This document shows, one piece after another, positions 10,641 to 21,949 of a stretch of 64,000 nt of DNA. A program made the translations under genes and the position numbers. Each line of letters opens with the position of its first letter. Positions within the stretch are counted from its first letter, which is position 1. The notes beneath the pieces were generated by a model. That model ran no database searches and was not told the origin of the DNA. It worked only from the letters and a program-made list of their open reading frames with translations. This DNA is from Amphimallon solstitiale (Eukaryota > Arthropoda > Insecta > Coleoptera > Scarabaeidae): assembly GCA_963170755.1 (NCBI GenBank), contig OY720683.1, positions 99,483,807 through 99,547,806 on the forward strand. The letters run 5' to 3'.

Positions 10641-11812
10641 CTGTTATTATTATTATTATTAACCTATCATCTAGATGTTCTTGGGTATTTATTCGCAATA
10701 TTACCATACCAAAGAACCTAAAATAGGTGTCCAGGCAATTATGTGTCTTTATTTACAAACTTGACATGTGCTGGTGCTTGTACATTATATATACGTATAT
10801 TATTACTTAATAGGTTTAGTTTTCTGCGTATATAGGGAACGACAAAAATATTTACAACGGAATTAATGTTATTTTGAAATTCTCTAACTGTTACAAGCTC
10901 AAAAGGAATTGTCAGGAAGACAAATTCACCAATAAAGCGAGCATTGCCCTGGATGATAAACCTAAGATGTTTATATGATATAACTATAGAACTATCCTAA
11001 TATTTTGTAAAATAATAAGACTAACTATTTTACTAAAAAGTTTATTAAAAGAGAAAACGAAACATTATTTCTATCTATATGTCGAAAGCTACAGTATTAT
11101 TTATTATAATTAGGTTATTTGTGTACGCAAACTTATTGCATTTAATTTCATCGATAATAATAATGACTGTCTCTTTTTACCCAGATATAACAAATAATTA
11201 TACAAAACTAGAACAATACGCAATGAGTGAATGTTCATATTGTTCTTAAACAAAAAATTGCAATTACCTCGCTCAAACGGAAAATATGCAATTCCAACGC
11301 AATTTTTAATAAATCGGTACTGTTTTATATGACGGAAGCAATAGACCTGAAAGTTAAAATTGCGTTCGGCAAAGTTTTGAATTAACTGATTCAAGCAGAA
11401 AGGTTTGTATAAATTTTTACTTTCATTCAAGGTTTTAGTGTAATTGAAAAAATAAGGCTGTTATACGCTTCACATTTGAAATAATAATTTATTGATTAAT
11501 CGATAAAGTGCGTTTTTCTAATTAGCTAATGGCGGAGGACACTGAAGAAAATCGATGAAAATACGTGCTCCGCTTATCTTATTTTGAATTTGGTACAATA
11601 AGAATATTACTAATAAAAAATAAACTATATTATGAAATTTTGAATGTAGTTTAATTCATTCTTTTTATAAATCAGAATGCTAGTTTTTGAATTATTAGGA
11701 TAAATGCCGCCAAGCTTATACAACAGCAGCTCATCTGAAACACTAGATTATGTCTTCCAAGCGGCTTTTTTCATGCGATAGCTGCATTTTAAAAATATGT
11801 TGTATTATACAA
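10641..11812. other. No supported gene
   Basis: AT-rich sequence with a short TTA run at about 10646-10660. A 106-codon minus-strand frame at 11110-11430 has no recognisable motif, splice context or repeat partner, and I treat it as chance. Confidence 0.5.
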
Positions 11813-12178
11813 GGTGTTTGATAATTTGGTGGCTAACCATTGCTATAGATATTTAAATGGAAAAACCTATATATTATTACATTTTTGTTCTCCTCGTATA
11901 ATTTTTAGTCAAAAAGTAATGATAGTATAGACTTAAAGTCTACAGATTTCGACTTATTCTCGTTTTTTTGAAAAATTCAATGTTTGTATAACATTATATT
12001 TCTCGAAAACAACGTATTAGATGGACAACATTTTTTGCACTATTGTTCACAATAAGTGGTCCTAATAGAAGCTTATTTTATTTTTTCAGTTACTAACTGC
12101 ATGTGCAGAAAACTGCATTCAAATTAAATGACACGCTTTTGTATACAAATCAATTTTTTCAAATGGAACACCCTATAT
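11813..12178. mobile_element. Possible decayed Tc1/mariner-type fragment
   Basis: TATACAAGGTGTTTGATAAT at about 11808-11827 and AAATGGAACACCCTATATAT at about 12159-12178 look like terminal inverted-repeat ends next to TA. The second motif also occurs near 61838 and, reversed, near 63775, inside the DD41D element. No ORF remains between them. Confidence 0.35.
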
Positions 12179-12493
12179 ATCAGTTAATTTATGAATTGCT
12201 TATTAAATTTTACATCAAGAACATGTAAAACTTTAATACTATAATATATCTGTTATAGTCGCTTTTAAAATATATGAAAAGTGGAATAGAAAAACCATTA
12301 AGAGAAAAACAACGTGCACATGATTTATATTCTAAATAATTAAAGGTGGGCAACAAACTGTAGGAATAATTTTCAAATAATTAAGTGTCGAGGTCTTTCC
12401 TAAATTTGCTTGAAAACTTCATTCTTTCATACAAACAAATAAAACTACACTATGGGTTTTAGGAGTTAGTCACTGGATTAGCTTGTTTTCTTC

Positions 12494-12904
12494 ATGTCGG
12501 ACAGTCGATTAATTGTAAAAATTAGTAACAACTTATAAAGTGAGCGTTGTCTTGATTTGAGAGTTCCGCAGGGCTCTATTTTGGGTCCTTTGCTATTTCT
12601 TTTGACTATTAACTATCTTTCCCTGCAGTGTACCGAGGCGATTTCAGGTTTATTTGCGGATGATGCTTCTGATTGTGATTGTGTTACCAAGTAGTACACT
12701 GAGCAGTTGAAGCAATATATGTTTTAAGTTTTGAATCAAATGAATCACTGGTGTACTTCAAATCGACCCAACAAAGAACGAGCAAAGTATGCATACTTTC
12801 ATATGCAAAGGCCATTATCTAATTATTCCAGATTTTTAATTTTCAAAGCTCAATGATCGCTTGGGGTTACTTTAGATGAAGAATTTGGCATCCGCATATT
12901 TGAT
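12494..12904 (+). pseudogene. Jockey-type LINE reverse transcriptase fragment
   Basis: One frame reads RLIVKISNNL, a stop, LDLRVPQGSILGPLLFLLTI, ISGLFADDAS, then after further stops LNQMNHWCTSN and SLGVTLDEEF. VPQGSILGPLLF and the FADD box are RT motifs B and C, and LGVTLDE is the thumb motif of jockey-like LINEs. Multiple stops show it is dead. The reading resumes right of the mariner element (WHPHI across the junction at 12904/15011, then YVA.IRLTI), so the mariner jumped into this LINE. Confidence 0.85.
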
Positions 12905-12969
12905 ACGAGGGGTCGTTTTTATATTTCCGGACTAGGCATGAAAAAAAAAAGTTTCGAACAGCAATAAAA

Positions 12970-14850
12970 ATTTATTTTTCAATATAGTCCCCTTCCTTTT
13001 GGATGCAAGTATTACATCGTTTCAATAACATCTCTAACCAATTATAAAAAAATTCCTTTTATTGTCTGCAAAATACCTTTCAACAGCCGCTATAAGTTCG
13101 TAATCGTCTATAAATTTCGTTCCTCTTAGAGTTCTTTTGAGATTAGGAATCAAAAAATAGTCGCACGGAGCGAGATCTGGACTCTAAGGTGGATGGTCTA
13201 TTTGTGTAAAGCCACATTCGGCAACGGCAGCTTTTGCAAATCTTGATTTGTGGACTGGTGCATTATCGTGAAGCAACAGGATACCTTGCGTCAGTTTTCC
13301 GCGCCTTTTCGCTTTAATACAATCTCTTAGGCGATGTATTGTCGCAAGACTAATTTGATGATTTATGATTTTAATAATCCTACTGACTCTACTAAACTCT
13401 CTTTATATAATTCAATAAGTTCGCTTGGCTAACGGCTTACGACTTCAGCTTAACACTTAGGTTTGTATAAGGATGTTGAAATTAAACAAAGAACAACATT
13501 TAACAACTAAATATATTTAACAGTAAATAGACATTTATAACAAGAAGACAAATAATTGTACAGAACGATACACACATAAACAAGCGAGTTACAAAACACA
13601 TCAATTTACATTACCAGACATTAATACATTAAACATTTATAAAGACTTACATATTTCTGGTGGACACTAGGCACTCACTGAGCTTAGGCACTTTTTGAAA
13701 GAATGACTGTTGCAAGTGAAGTTATTGTATGCTCCCTGACCTTTTATATGATCGGATGCGTTTCTTATCATACCTTTCCTACTCTTGTTATTTCTTATGC
13801 GCAAATAGAATTTGGTACTCTATTTACTTAAAGCTCTATGTGCGCAAAGAAACTTATTTTGCACACGTCTTTGTGGTTGAAGGGTGTTGGTTAGCTTCCT
13901 GAAGACCGCGCGTGGCTCCACGTGTGTGTGGAGTCAGCGCGTGTCAAGGTGAACCCTAGATTTCTTATTAACAAGAACCAAAAGCAATTTCCGCTTCTTA
14001 ACGTTATCATTTGGGTGTTTCAATTAAAATGTACTAATAATTGTACAACTGAAACTAATCGTCTTGGTAAAGAATTAGAATTACTTGTTAAAGTCCGGTA
14101 TACAATAAATGAAATTTAATATTATAAGAGTATAATATACAGGAGGTTTATTAATATATTTTCTTTTTGTGACAGTATTAATCTTGCGTAATACTCTCCT
14201 GTTACCGTCCTACCCTTACGTAGATAATCAATCATTAATATTCCTTGACAATCCCAAAAAATCGTTGCCATTATTTTTCCTGCAGAAGGGGTGACTTTAA
14301 ACTTCTTGGGAGGGCTAGAACCCTTAACATGCCACTGCATTGATTCTTGTTGATGGACCCAGGTCTCATCTGCGGTGACAACTCGATTGATAATTAAACC
14401 TGGTTCGTCTCCACAAAGCGCCAAAAATTGTTCACACGTCTCCATCCGCACACGCATTTGGAATGGCGAAAGCATTCGCGGAACCCATCTGGCACTAACT
14501 TTTGTCATTGCAAGGTATTCGTGTAGAATTCTGAAAACCGTGCTTTCTGAAACTGCTAATGAAGCTGCTAATTGTTGCTTCTTTAATCTTGCATCCTCCA
14601 GTACCAAGCACTTGGTTTTTTCAATAACATCGGCGGTAATCACATCAACATGCCGACCTGGACGGACATCATCATCCAGTGATTCTCGGCCATCTTTAAC
14701 AATTTTGTCCATTCGCAAATAGTCGACTTTGAAGGACAATCATCCCCGTACACAGCCAACATTTCTTCACGGATAATTTTTGGATATTTTCCTTGTTTTG
14801 TCAAGAATTTTATAACTGCTCGATATTCAAGTTTGTGCATTTTGATACGT
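12970..14850 (-). pseudogene. Mariner transposase, frameshifted and split
   Basis: Cut-and-paste transposase. The N-terminus lies at the right: MHKLEYRAVIKFLTKQGKYP and STICEW at about 14840-14710, then a frameshift into a frame holding RPGRHVDVITADV and the helix-turn-helix region SESTVFRILHEYL. The first catalytic Asp is in VTADETWVHQQ, followed by IDYLRKG and GEYYARL. The frame then runs into the insertion. It resumes at about 13340 with CIKAKRRGKLTQG, the second Asp in LLLHDNAPVH, a stop in HPP*SPDLAPCDYFL (third Asp, DD34D spacing), and another frameshift before KRCNTCIQKEGDYIEK. It cannot make an active enzyme. Confidence 0.9.
13345..14145. mobile_element. About 0.8 kb insertion inside the mariner transposase, type unknown
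   Basis: This stretch separates transposase residues that should be adjacent (after GEYYARL and before CIKAKRRG). On the plus strand it could run from TGATGATTTATG to ATAATATACA, with AATAAA at 14104 near its right end. That would suit a solo LTR, but I found no target duplication. A 65-codon frame at 13922-14119 has no recognisable motif. Confidence 0.5.
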
Positions 14851-15011
14851 GACATCTCAAACTGACAGATATTAAAACTAATACTGCTGCAATTGTTTTG
14901 TAAATTGTCAAAGTCATTACCAAGGCATGTATGATAATAAAACACCATAATGAAAAATTGTATTAAAATTGAAAAATATCTAGTCCGGGAATATAAAAAC
15001 GACCCCTCGTA

Positions 15012-15558
15012 TGTGGCTTTCATTCGGCTTACTATATAATTAAACTACTTATAGGTCCAGTTTGAGCTGATAAAATCTTCGGACTCTGTATTCCATCTTA
15101 ATAACGATTACCGTCATGCTTCTCTTATAAACTTTAGAATAATACTTTAAACATTAACTTTACTATAAATTATATTAAGATAATCAAACAGAATGAAATA
15201 AAATTAAAAAAATTGTTGTTGAAAATGGGTGTGTAGGTGATGTTTAATAATTTTACTGCTGATCACAGTCTGTTATTTCTAGACTAATATTAAACAAACT
15301 TGGTTTCATCATTAATGGAATAATTTCTCTATAAATTCTAAATGCAGACCAGAATTTTCTAACTCCAAATATGGTAAAATTTGGTTAACAATGCCTGCTA
15401 TTTTTTCTGAGAGACCTACAGCCTTATATTTTATATATGTCAAACAGCTAGAGTCTTTATTAAACGAATAAAACACTTGGTCTTTAATTCAAATTAATGG
15501 TAGCAAAAGCCTATGAATTACTGTAGATGACACAGAAAATGTTGCCGTGCTAACATAA
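15012..15558. other. LINE remnant continuing from the mariner, then no gene
   Basis: The first 50 or so bases continue the jockey LINE frame. The rest is AT-rich with no recognisable coding sequence. Confidence 0.45.
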
Positions 15559-15839
15559 GGTAAGCGCATACTATTTGCAATGAACGGAACGGACGCAACG
15601 GACGGATTGCATTTTTGTTTGCTCACATATGTAATTCCATTGTATATCGCATAGTATTCCTACGGACTCATCGCATGTACGGAATTGCGAAACAACATCG
15701 TCAAGGCACCAACAAATTCGTCTGATGCGATGCGTACTGATGAGATCACCTGCATTTCCGCACAGTATGCGACCTGTTTCAACTTGATTGCATTATAGTG
15801 ATCACGTTGTGATCACACTTTAATAAAAAAATTACAAAA

Positions 15840-18064
15840 ATGGATGATGCTGCTCTAATTCCCATCGTTCAGCATTACGAAGAACTGTATAACTTAAAAC
15901 ATCCCCAATATTCTAATGTGCAAAGAAGGCAGAATATATGGGAAGAAATTGGCAAAATTATGAAGCAGTCAGGTGGGTAAATGTTTAGTAAAATGTTAAG
16001 GGCCGGTTTATTCACCTCTAAGTAACTTTATTTTCCTGTTAGTTACTAGTTACTTAGGCATCTGCCAATGAAGAAGTTGGAATCATGGTAAACACATAAA
16101 GTTACTTGGAGGTGAATAAATCAGTCCTAAACTTTATTTTTCTTAATTAAATAATTGTAAATACCTATCATAAAAGTTATTGCGAGAGTGCTGCATTTAA
16201 TTTTACGTAATTTTTTAGACAACGTTTGTTTATATTTTTTTAATTGTTTAAAACAAAATACATTTTTTAATTATACATTTCCAATAGGTAATTGCATTCC
16301 TTCTCTTATTCGTCTTTGTTGCCAACCTACAGCACCTTCTGGCGAAACGAAGTAATCTTTAAAACGATTCCTTCTTTCTATTCCAGTAGCAGCTTGTGCA
16401 CCTCCAATTCTTCTCAATGCTCTCATACCTCTAGCGTCATTAATACCGTAGTTCAAATCTACTTCTGTCCAGTAACAAGCATCATTTCTGAGATAATTAT
16501 GTAAACAACACACGGCAAGTACAACCGTCGTTACATGTTCTGGTGAAAGCGATAATCTGCGTTCGAAAATTCGAAATTTTCTAACTAATATTCCAAAAGA
16601 ATTTTCTACAGGATTACGAGCTCTACTAAGTCTATAATTAAATATTTTTTTTGTTTCGTCGCCTTGTATTTGCCTACCAGAATATGGCCGCATTAGATGT
16701 TTTCCTAAAGGAAATGCTTCATCCCCAATTATGACGTAAGGTAATTTTTCGTTAGTGCCTGGTAATTCCTTTTCCATAGGAATGTCTAATGTTTGATTTC
16801 GTAAAGCTTTTCCTAATGGAGAGTTGTTAAATATTCCACTGTCTGAATTTTTCCCAAAAGAACCCACATCAATTGAGATGAATCGATAATTTGCATCTAC
16901 CAAAGCAAGAAGTACTGTACTGAAATGTTTTTTGTAGCAAAAATAATTACTTCCACTGTGAGGCGGAGCTTGAATCAATATATGTTTTCCATCAATCGCT
17001 ACAAGTGCGTTAGGAAAGTTCCATTTATTGTAAAATTCATCAGAAATGCGCTTCCAAATCTCAATCTTAGGAACAGGCATTACTTTTGGTTGTAGTAATG
17101 TCCAAATAGCCTCACATGTTGAATAAACTATCTCACGAATTGTAGATTCTCCAAGTCGGTAACTGAACGATAGGGATTTGAAAGAGTTTCCTGTAGCCAA
17201 GAATCTAGAACAAAACAATAATAATTATTTTTCTTTTTAGCTGATGTATGTAAACAGCGATGGACAAGAATCCGCGATAACCATCGTAGGGCACTGAAAC
17301 TTAGAAAAACTAAAAGTGACCAAGCAGCAATAAAAACAAAGGCACCCAAATTTGAAAAAGAATTAACTTTTTTGACACCTTACTTAATAGATGATGAACA
17401 GCGAGTGTGCAACATTCCTTCTCCACCCGCTGTAATGAGCGAGGAAGAAAATACAGAAAATGAAGAATTGCAGATTGCTGAGCAAGAGCAAAATTTGACT
17501 CCTTCTTTAAATACTTTCGATATTCAAAATACAATGTCAACTGACAGCGCACGAAGTTCACGGGCATCTACACCACTTGCTGCAAGCACAGTACAACGTC
17601 GAAAACGGTCAGCAACCAATCCGGGGCCGATATCAGTTGCGTCTGTTGTGAAAGAATACATTGATTCAAAACAAAAAGTACCTTCAGATCCCCTTACTTC
17701 TTTTTTTCTTACAATGGCTGCAACAGTTCTCACTTTTCCCTTGCCAGAACAAATTGCAATTAAAAGACAAATATTCGACATTGTCAACGATGCAGAAAAC
17801 AGAATTGCAATGGGGTCTACCGCCACCAGAAATACTACTAGAAATTTTTATGAACAAGCAAGTTCATCTCTGATAAGTAATGACCAGGGACATGTTTTCA
17901 ATCCGCCTAGCTGTAGTAGTTACATGATAAACCATCTGGAGTCAAATGATGATGGTGGAGTTAATATTACATCTTTCATAATGCAGAAGGCAATTACCAT
18001 AGAATGTTTGTTTTTGTTTACCATACTAGAAAAATCTTTAATTTTTATTGTTTATTGTATTTGA
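15840..18064 (+). CDS. MADF-BESS DNA-binding protein of the Harbinger element (two exons)
   Basis: Exons 15840-15972 and 17241-18064; intron 15973-17240 (donor CAG/GTGGGT, acceptor TTTTTAG). Joined length is 957 nt, 318 aa, no stop. Residues 1-75 are a MADF (Myb/SANT-like) domain: LIPIVQHYEELYNLKHPQY, IWEEIGKIM, then across the splice CKQRWTRIRDNHRRALK. Residues about 194-230 are a BESS protein-interaction motif (DPLTSFFLTMAATVL, PEQIAIKRQIFDIVND). The middle is acidic and serine-rich. In this superfamily such a partner brings the nuclease to the terminal repeats and into the nucleus. AATAAA at 18103-18108 follows the stop. Its intron contains the second exon of the antisense transposase gene. 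The 3' 80 residues are less conserved-looking, so the exact C-terminus is unsure. Confidence 0.88.
16000..16127. mobile_element. 128-bp MITE in the MADF intron, TAA target duplication
   Basis: The ends are inverted repeats of about 33 bp: GGGCCGGTTTATTCACCTCT at 16000 and the complement ending GGTGAATAAATCAGTCC at 16127, with a few mismatches. TAA lies on both sides (15997-15999, 16128-16130). A 3-bp TAA duplication and G/C-rich ends are typical of Harbinger-mobilised MITEs. Its ends differ from those of the host Harbinger, so another family probably moved it. Confidence 0.85.
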
Positions 18065-18456
18065 AGTTATACTTTTTGTTATTTTAGTTTTTATTTTCTT
18101 TAAATAAAGCACTATTTTGATATTAATAGCATTTACACTTACCTTAAACACACCACTAATCGTTCTTTAGGTCCGATACATTCCCCAAAAGTTGTGTTTT
18201 TCTTTTGCAGAGACACAATTAAAACATTTAATAAATAACAAAACTTTTCATGACTCATTCTGAAGTACTGGAAAAACCTTCTATCATCTTCTACAAGTTC
18301 ATTAAATAAAGTATGGAATTCACCATATAATTGTCTTCCCTTATTTATCGGATGAACTGAAAAACGCCGTCTTTTGCTTTTTCTGTGTTTTTCTTCATTT
18401 TCTTCTTCCAGCAAAGCTGCTATGAAAAACACTTCTTCTTCGTCTGATGAACTCAT
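16271..18456 (-). CDS. Harbinger DDE transposase/nuclease (two exons)
   Basis: Exons 18456-18143 and 17204-16271; intron 18142-17205 (donor AAG/GTAAGTG, acceptor GTTCTAG). Joined length is 1248 nt, 415 aa, no stop. The join gives LVVCLR+FLATGNSFKSLSFSYRLG, exactly the expected HARBI1-like order. The N-terminus is acidic (MSSSDEEE), followed by RRRFSVHPINKGRQLYGEF and FFQYFRMSHEKF. Catalytic residues: D176 in VAIDGKHI, D266 in IIGDEAFPL, E305 in NPVENSFG. It would cut and paste the element. I chose the Met at 18456 because the upstream frame runs into terminal-repeat sequence. Its intron contains exon 2 of the sense MADF gene, so the two genes interlock without coding overlap. Confidence 0.9.
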
Positions 18457-18646
18457 TTTGTTAACTATAATAAATAATAACGATGCGAAAGCTGCGGATG
18501 CATTAACCTGAACGATGCGAACAATATGCGTTCCGACAAAATAAAATCCGTTTTGTCCCGGTTTTTTGCGAATAGTATGCGATGTAGCAACATAAAATCC
18601 GTTCCGTCCCATTCGTCCGTTGCAAATAGTATGCGCTTACCCATAA

Positions 18647-19950
18647 TCGACGTTTTCAGATGTATTGGAAGATATTTAGCTATTCTATTCCATTCCACAA
18701 TATTTGTCTCAAAACATTAGCATTAAAATGAAATGATCTTATAAAGACATAATATAACCCTAACTTTGTTGCATAATAGACTAACATATTTCAATAAACC
18801 GATAACAAACATACTCATACTTTCCGATTTTTGTACATAATCGATGTACTTGTACACATTTTGGCACTATCATAATTTGCAAAATTTGCCACTTACAGCG
18901 ACATACTTTTTAGAGCTGCCTGTACCAAACTTATTGAATTTCTGTTCACACATTTCAAGACAGAAAGATATTTGCTGCACCTCTAATCACTTTCTTGTTG
19001 GCAATTCTTTACGATGATAACATGGTGTATTATTAATAATAATTATACTATTTTTATTTATCCAACAGGTATAAATCTAATTACAAAAGAAAAATTGCCG
19101 ATGTTAAAATATTCTTTTCTGGAAGCCTCTTTAAAATTGTACTAAAGCAGCCTTCAAATACATACGAGTTTACATATTTAGACCTACACTTATAATACTA
19201 GTGATCGAATTTTTTCTACCAATGCTGTTTGATATCAGCCCAGCAACTCTTCCATTCGAATTTCAAACAAATTCTTTTTGCACACCTACATATATTAATC
19301 TTCCTAATTTTCCCCTAAAGATGCAAAATTCTGGCTATTTACCTGGAATTTTCCTTATACTACATTTCGGATAATCAATTCTTATTTTCTGAAGTGAAGA
19401 CTAACTTGCGTTTTGGTACAACCTATTTCCATAGGAACTAAGTGACTACAACATCCACATATCTTCAGTGGAAAAACTCCACTTTTGTTTGTAAAATATT
19501 TGTAGTATCAGAAGAATTTAAGTAAAAAAAACAAGTTATAAAAATACAAAATAAATGTCAAATGAGTCAATGTTAATAATTGAGTAATAAATTATGTGTT
19601 AGCTGGGATCGGTATAGTTCAATTATATTGTATATTTTTGGTACTGCATGTGACTTTAAAAGTACGATTGATTACCCAATAGTTTATAATGCTTTGGATA
19701 GATGACGCCTTGTAGAGGAGGTATTTTAGGTTAGCAGTATCAGTACCGCAAGGAGGATAGAAAACAAGGAGAGAGCATTGTCGACAAAAAGTGAAGCCGA
19801 GAGGGAGATGTTTACATCCGCGATTGGTGGCTCATTGCACAAATTGGAGTAGCAGGAAGAGTGCACGGCAATTAGAGGCAGAGAAGAGAAAAATTATAAC
19901 TGTAAGTAGGTACATAAAGTTATTAATTTTATCCATAATTTGCTCTTCCT
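18647..19950. other. No gene seen; one GC-richer patch
   Basis: AT-rich sequence. At about 19700-19905 base composition becomes purine-rich and more GC-rich, ending at a donor-like TGTAAGTAGG. It could be a noncoding first exon, but no coding frame supports it. Confidence 0.3.
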
Positions 19951-19959
19951 ATATGTAAA

Positions 19960-20480
19960 TTTAAGCAACTAGTTAAATGTTGAAGTACGTAGATATAATA
20001 GTAATAAAATATATTACAATTCTTTGCCAAATATACAAATGTATTGAAAAATTCAAAAGATTCTTGGTAGTAGTGGCATACAATGAAGTAAAAGTAATAA
20101 CAATATGACAACTGGTTGTCAATTAGACAACAATGACAAATATAAAATGCAAATCACAAATATAATTGAAAATGTAATCAAATAAGCAATAGGACAGTCG
20201 GGATTACTTATATAGTCACATCAAAAGGCTTGGGATTTACCACAAACTGTTCAGTCAATGCAATTATACAAATAACAACGACGCAACTATGTAATGAAAA
20301 ATTAAGAGTAGAACTGTTGATATTATAACAATATAGAATGTAAAATCAGTCATGTATAAATGTAAATGAAAGCAAATAAGCATAGGACAATCGCCATTAC
20401 CCATGTAATCCTATCAAATTGGATTAGGTTCACCTAAACATGTACAATCTGATTGAAATACATAGACAATCAACGATGCA
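19960..20480. repeat. Dispersed repeat, copy 1, with an internal duplication
   Basis: Two related blocks lie in tandem: about 20165-20300 and 20350-20480 share CAAATAAGCA.TAGGACA.TCG..ATTAC and a shared GACGCAACTATGT/CGATGCAACTATGT end. The whole segment resembles 26530-26890 (shared AAATATATTA.AATTCTTT, ATACAA.AAATGTATT, GGCATTGTAAG-like and ATCAAA.GG.TTG.GATTTA blocks). No coding frame. Type unknown. Confidence 0.6.
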
Positions 20481-20515
20481 ACTATGTATGTGTTAAGATG
20501 TATTTGTAGCTACAG

Positions 20516-20548
20516 ACATATATATATATATATATAATAAATATATAT
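20516..20548. repeat. TA-rich microsatellite
   Basis: A run of TA and ATA units directly outside the left end of the DD41D element. Confidence 0.8.
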
Positions 20549-21705
20549 GTAACGCGTGATCCATTTTGAGGTTCCCTACTTTTTTAAAGAAAAAAACGCA
20601 GAAAATTCAAATTTAATGGAGAATGTTTATTATCATTTGAAAGAACATTCTTTGGCATTTATTTTTTGAAGATTATGTCTATCACATGTTGGCCGTTGCT
20701 ACGTCGCAGATGGTCCATCCGTTGAGTCCAATTTTCGATGACTCGATCCAGCATTTCGACTGGTAACTGGCGAATGACACGCGTGATGTTTTCCTCCAAG
20801 GCCTGAATCGAAGCGGGTTTGTCCGCATAAACTTTAGACTTTACATATCCCCACAGGAAAAAGTCTAACGGTGTGATATCACACGATCTTGGTGGCCAAT
20901 CGACCGGCCCAAAACGTGAAATTATGTGCTCACCGAAATGTTCTCTCAATAAATCCATTGATTGATGCGATGTGTGGGAAGTGGCGCCGTCTTGCTGAAA
21001 CCAAATGTCGCCGAGATCACGAGCTTCAATTTCAGGCATCAAATGGTCGGTTATCATGGCACGATAACGGTCGCCATTGACGGTTACGTTCGCACCGGCA
21101 TCATTTTTAAAGAAATATGGACCGATGATTCCACCGGCCCACAAACCACACCAAACCGTTGTTTTTTCTGGATGAAGTGGCAGTTCTTGAATCTCTTCAG
21201 GTTGCTCTTCGTCCCAAATGCGGCAATTTTGTTTGTTTACATACCCATTGAGCCAGAAATGGGCCTCATCGCTAAACAAAATTTGCCTCGAAAACGTCGG
21301 ATCTTCTTGGAACTTTTCAAGAGCCCATAGAGCGAAGCGATGTCGCTTGGGAAGGTCGAGTGGCTTCAGTTGTTGCACAAGCTGTATTTTCTACGCTTTC
21401 AATTTAAGATATCGACGTAAAATGCGCCAAGTCGTTCCATACGTCAGTCCGAGTTGCTGCGAACGGCGCCGAATCGACTCTCCACGGTCTTCGTGTACAC
21501 TCTCAGCTACGGCCGCTATATTTTCTTCACAGCGTGCTGGACGTGGTCTATTCGGTCGAATATTATCCAATAACACTGGGCATCAAATTTTCGAAAAGTT
21601 CATGCTTCCGAGCTGAAAATTGTCATTTCTTAATGAATTCAATGTGCTGAACACGAAAATGACTAAGAAAAAGCTGAATTGGCTACGGGTTTTCTGTAAT
21701 ATGTA

Positions 21706-21949
21706 CGCATATTTCAGAAAAAGTGTACTTATGTCAATATTATAATACATGGTAAGAAAACATTTACGCATATTTCAGAAAAAGTGTACTTATGTCAATA
21801 TTATAATACATGGTAAGAAAACATTTACGCATATTTCAGAAAAAGTGTACTTATGTCAATATTATAATACATGGTAAGAAAACATTTACGCATATTTCAG
21901 AAAAAGTATACTTATGTCAATATTATAATACATGGTAAGAAAACATTAG
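21706..21949. repeat. Four tandem copies of a 61-bp unit
   Basis: Units start CGCATATTTCAGAAAAAGTG at 21706, 21767, 21828 and 21889. They are nearly identical (one clear difference, GTGTAC to GTATAC, in the last). The array lies inside the CACTG element and reaches the stop codon of the 565-aa ORF. Confidence 0.97.

Larger units (their letters stand above)
12906..15009 (-). mobile_element. Mariner element, complete ends, interrupted
   Basis: Terminal inverted repeats of 30 bp start CGAGGGGTCGTTTTTATATT at 12906 and match the complement ending at 15009, with one mismatch. TA flanks both ends (12904-12905, 15010-15011). The length of 2104 bp is about 0.8 kb more than a normal mariner because of an insertion in the transposase at about 13345-14145. 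The target is an older jockey LINE fragment. Confidence 0.92.
15559..18641. mobile_element. Complete PIF/Harbinger transposon, 3083 bp
   Basis: Terminal inverted repeats start GGTAAGCGCATACTATTTGC at 15559 and match the complement ending at 18641; the first 22 bases are identical. Inside each end are further copies of blocks such as ATAGTATGCG and TTCCGT or ACGGAAC, likely binding sites for the element's DNA-binding protein. CATAA flanks both sides (15554-15558 and 18642-18646). It carries the two genes expected of Harbinger elements, a DDE nuclease and a MADF-BESS protein, both apparently intact. A 128-bp MITE sits in one intron. Confidence 0.93.

Noticed and set aside
11110..11430. 106-codon minus-strand ORF
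   Set aside because: No motif, no repeat partner and no splice or poly(A) context; expected by chance in AT-rich DNA.
15781..15840. GTGATCAC palindromes just before the MADF start as an operator
   Set aside because: Two short palindromes alone do not support a regulatory call.
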